DNA of 64,000 bases from Lichina pygmaea (lineage: Eukaryota > Ascomycota > Lichinomycetes > Lichinales > Lichinaceae). The notes below the pieces were generated by a model. That model saw only the letters and a list, made by a program, of their open reading frames with translations, was not told where the DNA came from and ran no database searches. Of the stretch, positions 12,049 through 24,580 are shown in pieces (the first letter of the stretch is position 1; each line of letters opens with the position of its first letter). Both the position numbers and the translations under genes were made by a program. The stretch is from assembly GCA_963422465.1 (NCBI GenBank), contig OY730174.1:1922001-1986000 (forward strand), read 5' to 3'.

Positions 12049-12139
12049 CCGTTGCGCTGTCGGACACCCTTACTCCGTAAGGGTGTCCCGACCTCGCTTG
12101 CGAGGGAGTGGGAGGTACGAAGTACCTCCAAGGCACGGG
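12049..12139 (-). repeat. Right terminal inverted repeat
   Basis: Inverted partner of 11151-11241 with a few mismatches. A partial extra copy of its inner edge, CCGTTGCGCTGTCCTTA, sits just inside at about 12032-12048. Confidence 0.85.
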
Positions 12140-12208
12140 TACTGTGCTTGGATACGTACGTATGTACGTATGTACCCGGTACGAATGGTACTGTACATGG
12201 GTGACGTG

Positions 12209-12229
12209 CTCGTGTGACGGTCACACGAG
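12209..12229. promoter_or_regulatory. Perfect inverted repeat upstream of MET6
   Basis: CTCGTGTGA-CGG-TCACACGAG: 9-bp arms with a 3-nt centre, about 190 bp before the MET6 ATG. It could be a dimeric regulator site or a chance hairpin; function is unknown. Confidence 0.45.
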
Positions 12230-12244
12230 ATTTCATGCGAGGGT

Positions 12245-12267
12245 CACGTGCCTGAATTCTCCACGTG
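12245..12267. promoter_or_regulatory. Two CACGTG E-boxes in the MET6 promoter
   Basis: CACGTG occurs at 12245-12250 and 12262-12267, both in the context CACGTGCCTGA, about 150-170 bp upstream of the MET6 ATG. In yeast, Cbf1 binds CACGTG in sulfur-amino-acid promoters including MET genes. Use here is inference. Confidence 0.5.
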
Positions 12268-12413
12268 CCTGACTTCCCCGCGCACCCTACCCCGACCCCT
12301 CAGTCTGTACTACGGCTTTTAGGACCAGCCTCTTCCCACAAACAATTATCATCAATTGAGGAGCGAAAAGAAGCAGAAGAATCTGATCAATCACTATCGT
12401 AGACGCTCTCATC

Positions 12414-14973
12414 ATGGTGCAGTCGTACGTATACCATTTGCATGGCTCAATTGCTGCTTGTCTAACGCTGTTGATAGATCCGTCCTTGGGTTCCCCCGCA
12501 TGGGGCGGAATCGTGAGCTGAAGAAGGCGACCGAAGCGTACTGGGCAGATAAGCTGTCCCGAGATGATCTTCTGGCCGAAGGAAAGAGACTGCGGCTAGA
12601 ACACTGGAACCTCCAGAAGAGTGCTGGGGTTGATATCATCCCGAGCAATGATTTCTCTTTCTACGATCAAGTCCTGGACCACATCCAGCTCTTCGGGGTG
12701 AGGCCATTCGGCCAGACCGACATCCTAGCGGGAGACGCTGATAACTTTCGCAGGCAACGCCCGAGCGGTACTCCAAGTACAATCTCTCTCCGATCGACGC
12801 GTTCTTCGCCCAGGGTCGTGGCCTGCAGCGACCAGCCAAGGATGGCGCAGAGGCGGTCGACGTGCCGAGCTTGGTAGGTGGAGCCTGAGAACCGAAGCGG
12901 TCGAACTCTCCCACAGAAAGGACCTGCCCTGGCTGACCATCACGTAGGAAATGGTCAAGTGGTTTGACTCGAACTACCACTACGTCAAGCCGACGCTGAA
13001 GGAGGGCCAGAAATTCTCCCTGCAGACCGACCCCAAGCCCGTCGTGGAGTTCCTGGAAGCCAAGAAGGCTGGAATCGCCACTCGGCCCGTCATCCTCGGA
13101 CCCGTCTCGTTTTTGTTCCTGGCCAAGCCCGACCGAGGTCAGAAGGTCGAGCCTCTGTCGCTGCTCGAGAACCTGCTTCCGTCGTACGAAGAGCTCCTCG
13201 CCAAGCTCAAGGAGGCCGGCGCCGAGACGGTGCAGATTGACGAGCCCGTTCTCGTCTTTGACCTTCCAGAGAAGGCCAAGGCGGCGTTCAAGCCAGCGTA
13301 TGAGCGCCTAGCAGGCCTCGGCGACAAGATCCCCAAGCTGGTTCTGGCGACGTACTTCGGCGATATCGTCCACAACATCGACGTCTTGGGTTCGCTCAAG
13401 GCGCTGTACGCAGTCCACGTGGACCTCGTGCGAAACCCCGAGCAGCTGGATACCGTCATTGGATCCCTCGGGTCGCAGCAGACACTCTCGCTTGGCATTG
13501 TCGACGGTCGGAACATCTGGAAGACGAACCTGAAGAGGGCGATCGAGCTGGTCGAGTCGGCCGTGCAGAAGCTGGGCAAGGATCGGGTGATTGTCGCCAC
13601 GTCGAGCAGCCTGCTTCACACTCCGCACACCCTGGACAGCGAGAAGAAACTGGACGCCGAGGTCCGGGACTGGTTCTCGTTTGCTGTAGAGAAGGCTCAC
13701 GAGGTCGCCATCATCGCCAAGGCCGTGACAGAGGGGCCAGCGTCCGTCCGGGAACAACTTGAGGCCAACGCCAAGTCGGTGCAAGCTCGTTCTACATCGA
13801 AGTTGACCAACGACTCCAAAGTCAAGGAACGGCAGTCGAAGATCACGGACGAATTGGCGAAACGGGCTTCGCCGTTCCCGACTCGCATCAAGCAGCAGCA
13901 GGAGAAGCTCCGTCTCCCTCTGTTCCCGACGACCACCATCGGCTCCTTCCCGCAGACCAAGGAGATCCGGGTACAGCGGAACAAGCTCAGCAAGGGAGAG
14001 ATCTCGCCGGAGGAGTATGAAAAGTTCATCGAGAAGGAGATCCAGGACAGCATCAAGATCCAGGAGGAGCTTGACCTTGATGTCTTCGTGCACGGGGAGC
14101 CCGAGCGGAACGACATGGTGCAGTACTTCGGCGAGCGGCTCACCGGGTATGTCTTCACCACGCACGCCTGGGTCCAGAGTTATGGCTCCCGCTGCGTCCG
14201 GCCGCCGATCGTCGTCGGCGACGTGTCGCGGCCCAAGCCGATGACCGTCAAGGAGTCCAAGTACGCCGTGTCGGTGTCGAAGAAGCCGATGAAGGGTATG
14301 TTGACCGGTCCGGTCACGTGCCTCCGGTGGTCCTTCCCGCGCGACGACGTGCACCAGTCGGTCCAGGCCGAGCAGCTGGCGCTGGCCTTGCGCGACGAAG
14401 TCGTGGACCTCGAGGCCGCTGGGGTCGAGGTGATTCAGGTGGACGAGCCGGCCCTACGCGAGGGACTGCCGCTGCGGTCCGGTCGCGAGCGGGAGAACTA
14501 CCTGTCGTGGGCCGTGCGATCGTTCCGGCTCGCGACGTCGGGCGTCAAGGACTCGACCCAGATCCATTCGCACTTCTGCTACTCGGAGTTCCAGGACTTC
14601 TTCCACGCCATCGCCGCTCTGGACGCGGACGTGCTCAGCATCGAGAACAGCAAGAGCGACGCCAAGCTGTTGAAGGTGTTCGTCGACGAGGCGTATCCGC
14701 GGCACATCGGGCCGGGGGTGTACGACATCCACTCGCCGCGCGTGCCGAGCGAGCAGGAGATTCGCGACCGCATCGAGGAGATGCTGCAGTGAGTGTCTCG
14801 GGGGTTCATGCGCGGAGTTGTGCTGATCTTTGGACTACAGATATCTCAAGCCCGAGCAGCTGTGGATCGATCCCGACTGCGGTCTCAAGACGCGGCAATG
14901 GGCCGAGACCAAGGCAGCCTTGACCAACATGGTCAACGGGGCCAAGTATTACCGACAAAAGTACTCAAAGTAA
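12414..14973 (+). CDS. MET6: Cobalamin-independent methionine synthase
   Basis: It transfers the methyl group of 5-methyltetrahydropteroyltri-glutamate to homocysteine, the last step of methionine synthesis, in the cytosol. Five exons: 12414-12424, 12478-12697, 12754-12873, 12948-14788 and 14841-14973. All junctions are GT-AG and in frame, giving about 774 residues, a normal family length. The start [13 protein letters not shown] is the usual N-terminus. The zinc ligands are visible as the His and Cys of HSHFCYSEF and the Cys of [11 protein letters not shown]; the last lies in exon 5, so the final intron must be removed to make an active enzyme. [19 protein letters not shown] and [15 protein letters not shown] are also intact. 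The promoter holds two CACGTG boxes, and a DNA-transposon remnant ends about 275 bp upstream. Confidence 0.97.
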
Positions 14974-15187
14974 ACCTTTGCCGAGGTGGACGTGACGGTG
15001 TTGGGGTGATTTCAACAACGGACGGATGGCCCTGTTCCTCTGATTCTCTCAACAAATCCCTTGGGCGTTGAGTTGTGTCTTTCTTGAACTACGACGTGGT
15101 GCACGTGTCTCAACGACCCGAGTCTGTGACCACGACTGTGCATAGACCTTCCCTCGTTCGTCTCTCTTCTTTTCTTTTCTTTTCTTG

Positions 15188-15213
15188 CCCCCCCCCCCCC
15201 CCCCCCCCCCCCC
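15188..15213 (+). repeat. Poly(C) run, 26 bp
   Basis: Twenty-six consecutive C, the longest such run in the window, followed by a polypyrimidine (CT) tract to about 15240. Confidence 0.95.
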
Positions 15214-15624
15214 TCCTCTCCCTCTCCCTCTCTCTCTCTCTCAACAAGGCCAAGCCCTCGAACTACTGTAGACAGGCCACTTCACCCAAAACTTCCACGT
15301 CCTTGTCTTTCTATGTTCTTTCTTTGCTGTTCCACTAGACTTGTCCTTTCAACAAAAAACAAGTCTCTTTTTGTAAACATACAGTGCTCTACCACAGACA
15401 TCACCTTCTTTCATGTGCAGAAGGAACCCCCCCCCGCCACAAAATCTACAGATTCTATCAACCAGAAATCTAGAAGATGTGCTGGGAATCTCTCTTGTGA
15501 TGGAGCCATGGACAAGAGTACTGTACTGTACATCACCAAAGAGCTAAGCTATCTTCTTTCTTCTTTCTTTCTCACTCTCCTCTCTCTCGACAAGACCAAG
15601 CTCTCGAAATACTACGAGTAGAAT

Positions 15625-15855
15625 CAAGAGCGAAAGGCTCAATGGAGAGTTAAAGGACCGGGCCAAGAGTAGAAAGGCTGGATCAAGAGTAGAAAGGCTG
15701 GATTACGAGTAGAAAGACTGGATCAAGAGCAGAAAGACTGGATGAATAGTAGAAAGGCTGGATCAAGAGTAGAAAGGCTGGATCAACAAGTCGCACGCTG
15801 GATCAAGAGTTGAACGTCGGATCAAGAGAGTCGAGCACCGGATCGAGAGTGAAAA
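15625..15855 (+). repeat. About 20-bp minisatellite
   Basis: Roughly ten imperfect copies of a 20-bp unit, AGAGTAGAAAGGCTGGATCA. The cleanest copies lie at 15668-15780 and decay toward both ends. It abuts the 3' end of the minus-strand membrane-protein gene. Confidence 0.85.
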
Positions 15856-15862
15856 GAGACCA

Positions 15863-17856
15863 TCAAGACTCCATCGATGCAAAAGCCCATCGGCCCTTGG
15901 CGGCCCCGGTCTGATGTATTCCGACCCTGACGGTCGCCGCGCCGCGGCGTTCGGCGAAGAGATCTTCAATATGGCTGACGGGGCTCGGGTCGGGCTCGAA
16001 CGGGGCTGCGGACGGGGCCGCGCGCGGTTCCAAGAGTTGGGCCGTCAGGGCCCGGAAGTCGAGATGGGCCTGGACGTCCTTGATGCGGTCTCGGCCTCGC
16101 CCCCGTCCTCCGGCCAAGGCCAGGGCGATGGCGCCGAGGACCAGACCGACGGCGGCGAAGAGCAGGTTCAGCCCGACGAGCACGTACAGCGGCGGCTTGG
16201 GCACGCGCGCGACGAGGAAGCTGCTCCGGACCTGCTCTTCCACGTTGCGGCGCCGGCTGAAGACGCCGGCCGCCAAGGCCATCGCGGCCTGGCTGTAGGA
16301 CGTGCTGAATTTGTCCGCCAGCTCTTGCGACGTGTTGCTCAAGGCTGCAACCGTGGCGGCTTCGCCGAGGAAGTTTTCGGCGAATCTGCGGTAGAGCATC
16401 GGAGCTCGAACGAGCTTGGCCATGGACGTGTTGGTCTCCGTCGCGTCAAACGACACCACGGAGCCGTTGACCCACGAATACTGCACTTCGTACACGGTCG
16501 CGTTGCAGTAGATGACAAACGCGAGCCCGCCGTGGACGGGAGTGATCATCTCGGGGTCGTCGAAGATGTCGTATCCGCCGACGTCGGCGATTTTGGAGTA
16601 GCCAAAGAAGAAGGGGTTGGTGGTGACCGAACGACTTGCGTTGACGGTTGCGTCCCGGTCGTCAAAGTAGTGTATGTTGTCTACGGCGTCAGCGTGACCT
16701 CCATACGAACCGGAGCACCGGAAAAGGGTCGATGCGCCAGAAACAGCCGTGAGGTTACACTCCCGGCTGACCGGTCGACACTGGGTCATGGCCGCCACGG
16801 TCGAGGCGGTGAAGTCGACGTCGCTGGGGATGGTCGCCTCGCCGAGGTAGACGTACGTCTTACCATCTCTGGTCGTCTGTCTCGCGCGATTGTCGCTCGA
16901 GATGTTGCCCAAGGTGCGGTACGCCTCGTCGGCCCCGATGAGGAAGGTATTCGTTGCTGCGTAGCTCACATTGCAGGGCGAATCATCGGTACTGTTGCGG
17001 TCAATCTGCCTCTCGACGCAATACTGGTATATGCCGCGGCCGTACTCGTTTGCTGCCGTCGTGCGGGGCTGCACTTGCTCGAACAGGACCGCCTTCGTGG
17101 CGATGTGGAGCCAAGTGTCGGCGGCGAGGATGAGGATCCTTCGGGTGGCGAATGTGAGCAGTTCTGCTTGGAGTTCCTTCCATCAGAGCGAAATCACAGC
17201 GGCACGTACGCGAAGACGAACGTCAGCACCCGTGCGATGGCACCGAACTTGACGAGCGGGATGGTCTTGGCTTGAGCCGACTTCCATCCGAACCATCCAA
17301 AGGCGTAGGTGACGTAATGCCACAACCAGACGACCCCGCCACCCATGAGACCGATGAGCATGCTCAACTGGTACGGCGTCGGCAGGCGACGGGCATCGTT
17401 GGCGTCGGAGCCCTTCAACAGCCCGGATGCGATGGGGAACGACAGCAGGAGCATGATGAAGCCGCTGAGCAGCGGCGCCGCGCTGCTGGACCAAGACGCG
17501 ATGAAGACGAAGGTCGTGGCGCTCATCTTGACGTAGTAGGCGCTCGACTCGCCCTCGTTCTGCGGAAGTCGGAGGTTGACCGCCTCGGAGGGAGCGTGTC
17601 GAACGCGTCGGTTGAAGACGAAGCCGAGAAGGATGGCGGAGAAGAGAAGCATCGGTAGGACGATGACGGACATGGCGATCAGAATATCCTTCACCTTCCC
17701 GGTGATGCCTTTGTCTGCTCGATCGTGATCGTTCGAGGGGTCGCACATCAGTACTTCTGAGGTCGTCGACGTTAAGGGTAGCTTTTCGTTGGGCCCCCTG
17801 GCCCTGCCAGACCTAAGGAGACCCATGGCCGGTCGATGCGGTCGTGCAGACTCCAT
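15863..17856 (-). CDS. Polytopic membrane protein of unknown function
   Basis: Two exons (17856-17230 and 17176-15863) around a 53-nt intron give about 646 residues. The N-terminal part has hydrophobic segments at ILIAMSVIVLPMLLFSAILL, SAAPLLSGFIMLLLSF and YQLSMLIGLMGGGVVWLW. After the junction comes a fourth, LTFATRRILILAADTWLH, then a domain of about 300 residues with several Asn-X-Ser/Thr sites and Cys residues that looks extracellular or lumenal. One last membrane span, YVLVGLNLLFAAVGLVLG, precedes a basic tail. This architecture is common in uncharacterised fungal surface proteins. I cannot assign a substrate or role. The exact donor is less certain than the acceptor, because weaker GT sites lie close by. 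Confidence 0.75.
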
Positions 17857-18671
17857 ACAAGGCCAGGACTGAGAGGTTATAGGGTACCGCCTGGCCGTGT
17901 CCAGCGCCGACGTTGCGCGACAACCGTTAAAACGTAAGTCGCAAGTGACCAGATCTCCAACAATCTATTTTGGCGGGGGGCTGCTCTTTTATTAGAATGG
18001 CGTCCGAGCTGCATCGCCCCACAAGCATGGACAGGGCTGACGCTCTTCTCCACGGTGAACCGCGTGGGGCAGGCGCTAGTAGACCTGCATCGCCCCATGA
18101 GCATGAACAACGCTGATGCGCTTCTCCACTGTAAACGGCATACTGTAGGGTAAGATAAGCGCTAGTGCAGGCGTACATCTGAATCCCTCATCCAGTCACC
18201 TTCCGGAGCCCCAAATGTCAACGGGGTCCAGTAGAAATTCAGTCCAAGATGTCAACTTCTCCATAGGGTGTAACATTTGCCATCGTTGGCCCGTGCATGA
18301 CCTTGATCAGGCAACACGGGAAGCACCTCGTTGCCCGTCGCCGAGCGAAGAGTCGCATCATGCGACATGCTTGGCTCCGCAGAAAGCGGCCCTATCACCA
18401 CCACCAGGAGAAGGCCGCTAAGATTTTCCGATGGCTTGTTGCGCGAAACACCCGACAGTCCGGATCTGGAATGCCAAAGACGGTGGGGGACTTGTAGCCT
18501 CTCGGAGCGCCACCACAAGCCCACACCCTGGATTTTCACGTGCAGCTTAGAGCAGGGTTCCCCCACCAGGTGATCCGAGCGGTCGTCGTCGGTCTGCGCT
18601 TTCCAGCCGGCCAATTACAACACCCGGAGGGACGTTGGCGGTCGTACAACAGGCATCTCCCTCGGATGTCG
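17857..18671. other. Intergenic with 76-bp tandem duplication
   Basis: This lies between the membrane-protein start and the CIA1 stop. A diverged two-copy repeat (18009-18172) is the only structure I see. No gene recognised. Confidence 0.55.
18009..18172 (+). repeat. Two-copy tandem repeat, period about 76 bp
   Basis: CTGCATCGCCCCA at 18009 recurs at 18085, and similarity continues through GCATG, GCTGA, CTTCTCCAC and GGCGCTAGT in both copies. The second copy is diverged and slightly longer. It is about 150-320 bp upstream of the membrane-protein ATG. Confidence 0.7.
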
Positions 18672-20129
18672 TCATGTATCCCGCTGCGACAAGGCCCAGA
18701 CATTGGCCACCCCATCGTCGCCGGTGCTGATGACCACCTCTTCGTCGACCTTGCCGTCGCCGCTCGACTGTCGCCGGCCGCTGTCGAAGCGCTTCGCCCA
18801 ACACACATGGTTGACCTCGTAGACGTCGTGGGCCGCTTCTTTCTCCGCTACTACGACCCACTGCGTCAATGTCGTCCCTCGGGCATCGTTGTTTCGATGG
18901 CCGTCTTCCGTGTCCACATCCATCTTGCCATTGTCGACGGCTTCGCCGTTACCGCTGGTGTCTTGTCCGGAAGCAGTAGGATCCACGGTCTCTTGCAACC
19001 ATCTCTCCTCGTAAACCACAATCTTCCCGTCGCTGCCTGCAGACACGACCCTTCCAGTCTTCTTGCTCCACGCGACGTACAGTATAGCTCTATCGTGCCA
19101 TTGCGGAAGAACGTCTTCTTGAAACCAGTCCTGCTCCAAGGAATGCCTGCCCGGTCGTATCGTCGACGGATACTTGATCTTTTTCTGTGGTTGCTCGCCG
19201 ACGCCGCTATGGCCGTCTGACGCGTTCTCTGCGGCATCGGACGGCGGCCGCCGACGCCAGACTCGAATCGAGAGGTCATCCGAACAAGAGATCAACCTGG
19301 GTCCACTTGCGCGTCTCCCATGTAAGCACTCTTCTCTCTCTGATGATTGCGGTATTCTATCCCCGCTCGACGTGACGGACGACTTCAGTCCGGGCAGATC
19401 ATTGCCCTCAAAATCTACGGCCCAGACGGTGCCGTTGTGGCCGTTCAGGACAGACACGCACAGCCAGTCGTCTTCGCCCGCTTCCTCTCTGTATAGCCGG
19501 ATCGTCTCGTCGTAGCTAGAGCTGGCCAGCAGGTCTTCGCACGGATGCCATGTGACGCACTTGACGTCGGCCTCGTGGTCTTGGAGGACGGCGATGGTCT
19601 CGAAATCATCGTCTCCGCCGCCTCCGCCATGGTCGACCTCTTCCCATATCCAGACGGACTTATCGCGTGAACAGGTAGCCAGGAAAGACCCGGAAGCCGA
19701 CCAGGCCACGGACTTGATCTCGCTGTCGTGTCCTTCGAGGATGACGGCGAACTGCCAGTCGTCTTCGTCGTCACCGAACTCGCCGTCCCGACCGTCGGGC
19801 TCCGTCATGGCTTGCCCGACGACGCCCTCGTTCCATCGACGCCATACGCCGGCCGAGGCGTCGAAGCTTCCGGTCACCAGGATGCTCTCTCCCCCTCCGT
19901 CCTTACGAGGAGCCGAGGGTTTCCAGGCACACGTCCGGATCGACCGCTTGTGTCCGCCCTCGATGGTCGAATGCTGCCGGAAGGTCTTGAGACTGTAGAC
20001 ACGCACGCATCTGTCCGACGAGCAAGTGGCCACCAGCGGGAGGAATGGATGGGGTGCCGACTGCCAAGCACGTGTTGCCGAGGGCGGCTGTAACGGAGCC
20101 AGGAGAAGCAGGTCGTGAGTAGGAGGCAT
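18672..20129 (-). CDS. CIA1: Cytosolic iron-sulfur assembly WD40 protein
   Basis: It belongs to the CIA targeting machinery that passes Fe-S clusters to cytosolic and nuclear apoproteins; in yeast it works with Nar1, Cia2 and Met18. One uninterrupted exon of 485 codons encodes seven WD-type blades, whose closing strands are visible as CVRVYSLK, GVWRRWNE, SVWIWEE, TIRLYREE, SIRVWRRR, KIVVYEER and VANVWALS. Family-typical segments include WKSVAW-like VAWSASGSFLATCSRDKSVW and VTWHPCEDLLASSSYDETIR. Acidic insertions between blades make it longer than the yeast protein, as usual in filamentous fungi. I start at the ATG at 20129, reading MPPTHDLLLLAPL; the open frame extends upstream without family-like sequence. 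Confidence 0.93.
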   Translation of the reverse strand: MPPTHDLLLLAPLQPPSATRAWQSAPHPFLPLVATCSSDRCVRVYSLKTFRQHSTIEGGHKRSIRTCAWKPSAPRKDGGGESILVTGSFDASAGVWRRWNEGVVGQAMTEPDGRDGEFGDDEDDWQFAVILEGHDSEIKSVAWSASGSFLATCSRDKSVWIWEEVDHGGGGGDDDFETIAVLQDHEADVKCVTWHPCEDLLASSSYDETIRLYREEAGEDDWLCVSVLNGHNGTVWAVDFEGNDLPGLKSSVTSSGDRIPQSSEREECLHGRRASGPRLISCSDDLSIRVWRRRPPSDAAENASDGHSGVGEQPQKKIKYPSTIRPGRHSLEQDWFQEDVLPQWHDRAILYVAWSKKTGRVVSAGSDGKIVVYEERWLQETVDPTASGQDTSGNGEAVDNGKMDVDTEDGHRNNDARGTTLTQWVVVAEKEAAHDVYEVNHVCWAKRFDSGRRQSSGDGKVDEEVVISTGDDGVANVWALSQRDT

Positions 20130-21242
20130 CTTCTGCGGTGGAGGTAGGTGCCAATCGAACAGGTCTTGGATGTTGTTCTGGCACGGACCGCAATCCGAAC
20201 TCTTCCTCAACTCAACCCAGTCTTCCTCGGCCAGCCAAAGAAAATCCGCGAAATTGCAACGGTAGATGCAGAAAGTCACGCCCCTCCAGCAGAGAGATGA
20301 ACAGAGCCTCAACAACTATCTGATGCTACTGTGCGTTCCGTAGGCTCGTCGTCGTCGTCGTCGAGTCTCAGTTGTAAATTTGTTCTTCGGTGTGGGCCCC
20401 TGCGGCGCGGCTCTGCGGCTTCCCCGGCACGTGACTACGCGACGAGCCGGTGCTGAAACATGTGAATATCAGCAGGCTGATAGGGGCCCGACCGATAGCT
20501 CTCTTGGCGATGTTTTGTGGAGTCCTCTCTGTACTCCTAAACTCGTACATACGTACATATTCCTACACAGGGCAGGACGACCAGACTCCAACGCCTAGCA
20601 CAGAATCCAGCAAGAGATGATACATTGTAGCAGGTTCAAGGCAGATCATGGATCAGCCTGTACACCAAGTCGAAGTCGAGCAACTAAAATATAAGTATAG
20701 TATGGTCTAGAATGAGCCATTCGCAGCGATCGACTGCCAAGATTACAACAGTATAGTGTCAGTTTTGTGAGAGCAAGAACAAGAAGCAAAGAGAAGAAGA
20801 AGAAGAAGAGAAACCAGATCGAGCAGGTCGTCAGATGCGTCGGCTAGCTCTCCTCTCGCAACATGAATCGGTCGTAGCTTTCGTGACATTCGTGACCTCT
20901 GGGATCGCAAAGTAAGAGGGGAAACCCCCCCCCCCCCCCAAAAGAGGAGAGAACGCCGGTGCAAGATGCTACGAGAGCAACGCGCGCGTGCAGTTCGTCA
21001 GTCGCTATGCTCCGACCCCAAAACATCCCGAGCAAGAAGAGCAAAAGAGATTCGGGTGCTTGCCCCGAGATCAAAAGGCATGATACATACGCCAACGCAG
21101 TCCGATGCGTCGTAATAGTGTGGTCCGGAGAAGATGGCAGCAACGATCAAGAAAGCAATGGCTCGACGGCCGGCAGAGTGGTCGTTCGAGCCGGAGGCGG
21201 GGGTTGAAGCGTCTGTGGAAGGAGTGTCGATATCAGCCCTCT

Positions 21243-21285
<43 letters not shown>
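20130..21285. other. Intergenic, with poly(C) and (GTC)n runs
   Basis: No gene recognised. It holds GAAGAA runs near 20790, a 15-C run at 20925-20939, and a (GTC)15 tract that reaches the stop codon of the next gene. Confidence 0.55.

Positions 21286-21287
<2 letters not shown>
21243..21287 (+). repeat. (GTC)15 microsatellite touching a stop codon
   Basis: Fifteen perfect GTC units. On the minus strand the TGA stop of the MHYT gene (21288-21286) shares its last two bases with the array, so a (GAC)n/(CGA)n array starts directly at the end of translation. Confidence 0.9.
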
Positions 21288-24049
<2,762 letters not shown>

Positions 24050-24537
24050 GTCGAGATTCGAGCGCGGACGCGTCCGGCGGCAGTGGACGACGAGGCTGAG
24101 AATGCGCCCTCGACGGACGGAGGGCTATCGTGCGACACGGTCGGAGGCAGAGCCCATCGCTTCTGGCGGCGTCCACGGGGGCACGCACGACCGGAGCTTG
24201 GTCTCTCCGAGTGCCTTGAGGCCCCCAGAACACAGCAGCTGCATCGTCGTCAGCCTCGAGTCCACAAACGGAACGACAATAGACGCACCTGGTCGGTAGG
24301 TGTGCTTTGTCTCTGCGCTCGTTCTCGGCCACCGCCTTCCGCCTCCCCCTGTCGTCTCCGGCAGGTGACGACCGGACCGCCGTTACCGTCTCGGGTCAGG
24401 GTGATCCTTCCCCCACCGGAGATGGCCTCGGTTGCGGCCGACGCGACCGTGACGATGCCGGAAGGCCGAGAGACGCGAGACGGCTGTGACGGCGGCAATC
24501 GCTCTCTATCTTGGCACAGCTGGGGTCGTCGACGATG

Positions 24538-24540
<3 letters not shown>

Positions 24541-24580
<40 letters not shown>
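24541..24580 (+). repeat. (CTG)13 microsatellite
   Basis: Thirteen CTG units, intergenic, about 490 bp upstream of the MHYT gene start. Confidence 0.9.

Larger units (their letters stand above)
11151..12139 (+). mobile_element. Tc1/mariner (Fot1/pogo-like) deletion derivative
   Basis: A 989-bp element with near-identical inverted ends of about 91 bp (11151-11241 and 12049-12139), each starting CCCGTGCCTTGG. Each end is flanked by TA (11149-11150 and 12140-12141), the target duplication typical of Tc1/mariner. The ends carry two internal palindromes. Inside is a short frame whose first 60-odd residues look like the psq-type helix-turn-helix of fungal pogo/Fot1 transposases. A Lys/Ala-rich stretch follows that resembles the C-terminal tail of such enzymes. 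The DDE catalytic core is absent, so this is an internally deleted, non-autonomous copy. Its right end lies about 275 bp upstream of the MET6 start codon. Confidence 0.85.
14974..15862. other. Intergenic with poly(C)/CT run and minisatellite
   Basis: The 3' ends of two convergent genes face each other here. The stretch holds 26 C at 15188-15213 followed by a CT run, and then a minisatellite at 15625-15855. No gene recognised. Confidence 0.6.

Noticed and set aside
15914-17275. 453-codon plus-strand frame
   Set aside because: Antisense of the membrane-protein gene, with no domain.
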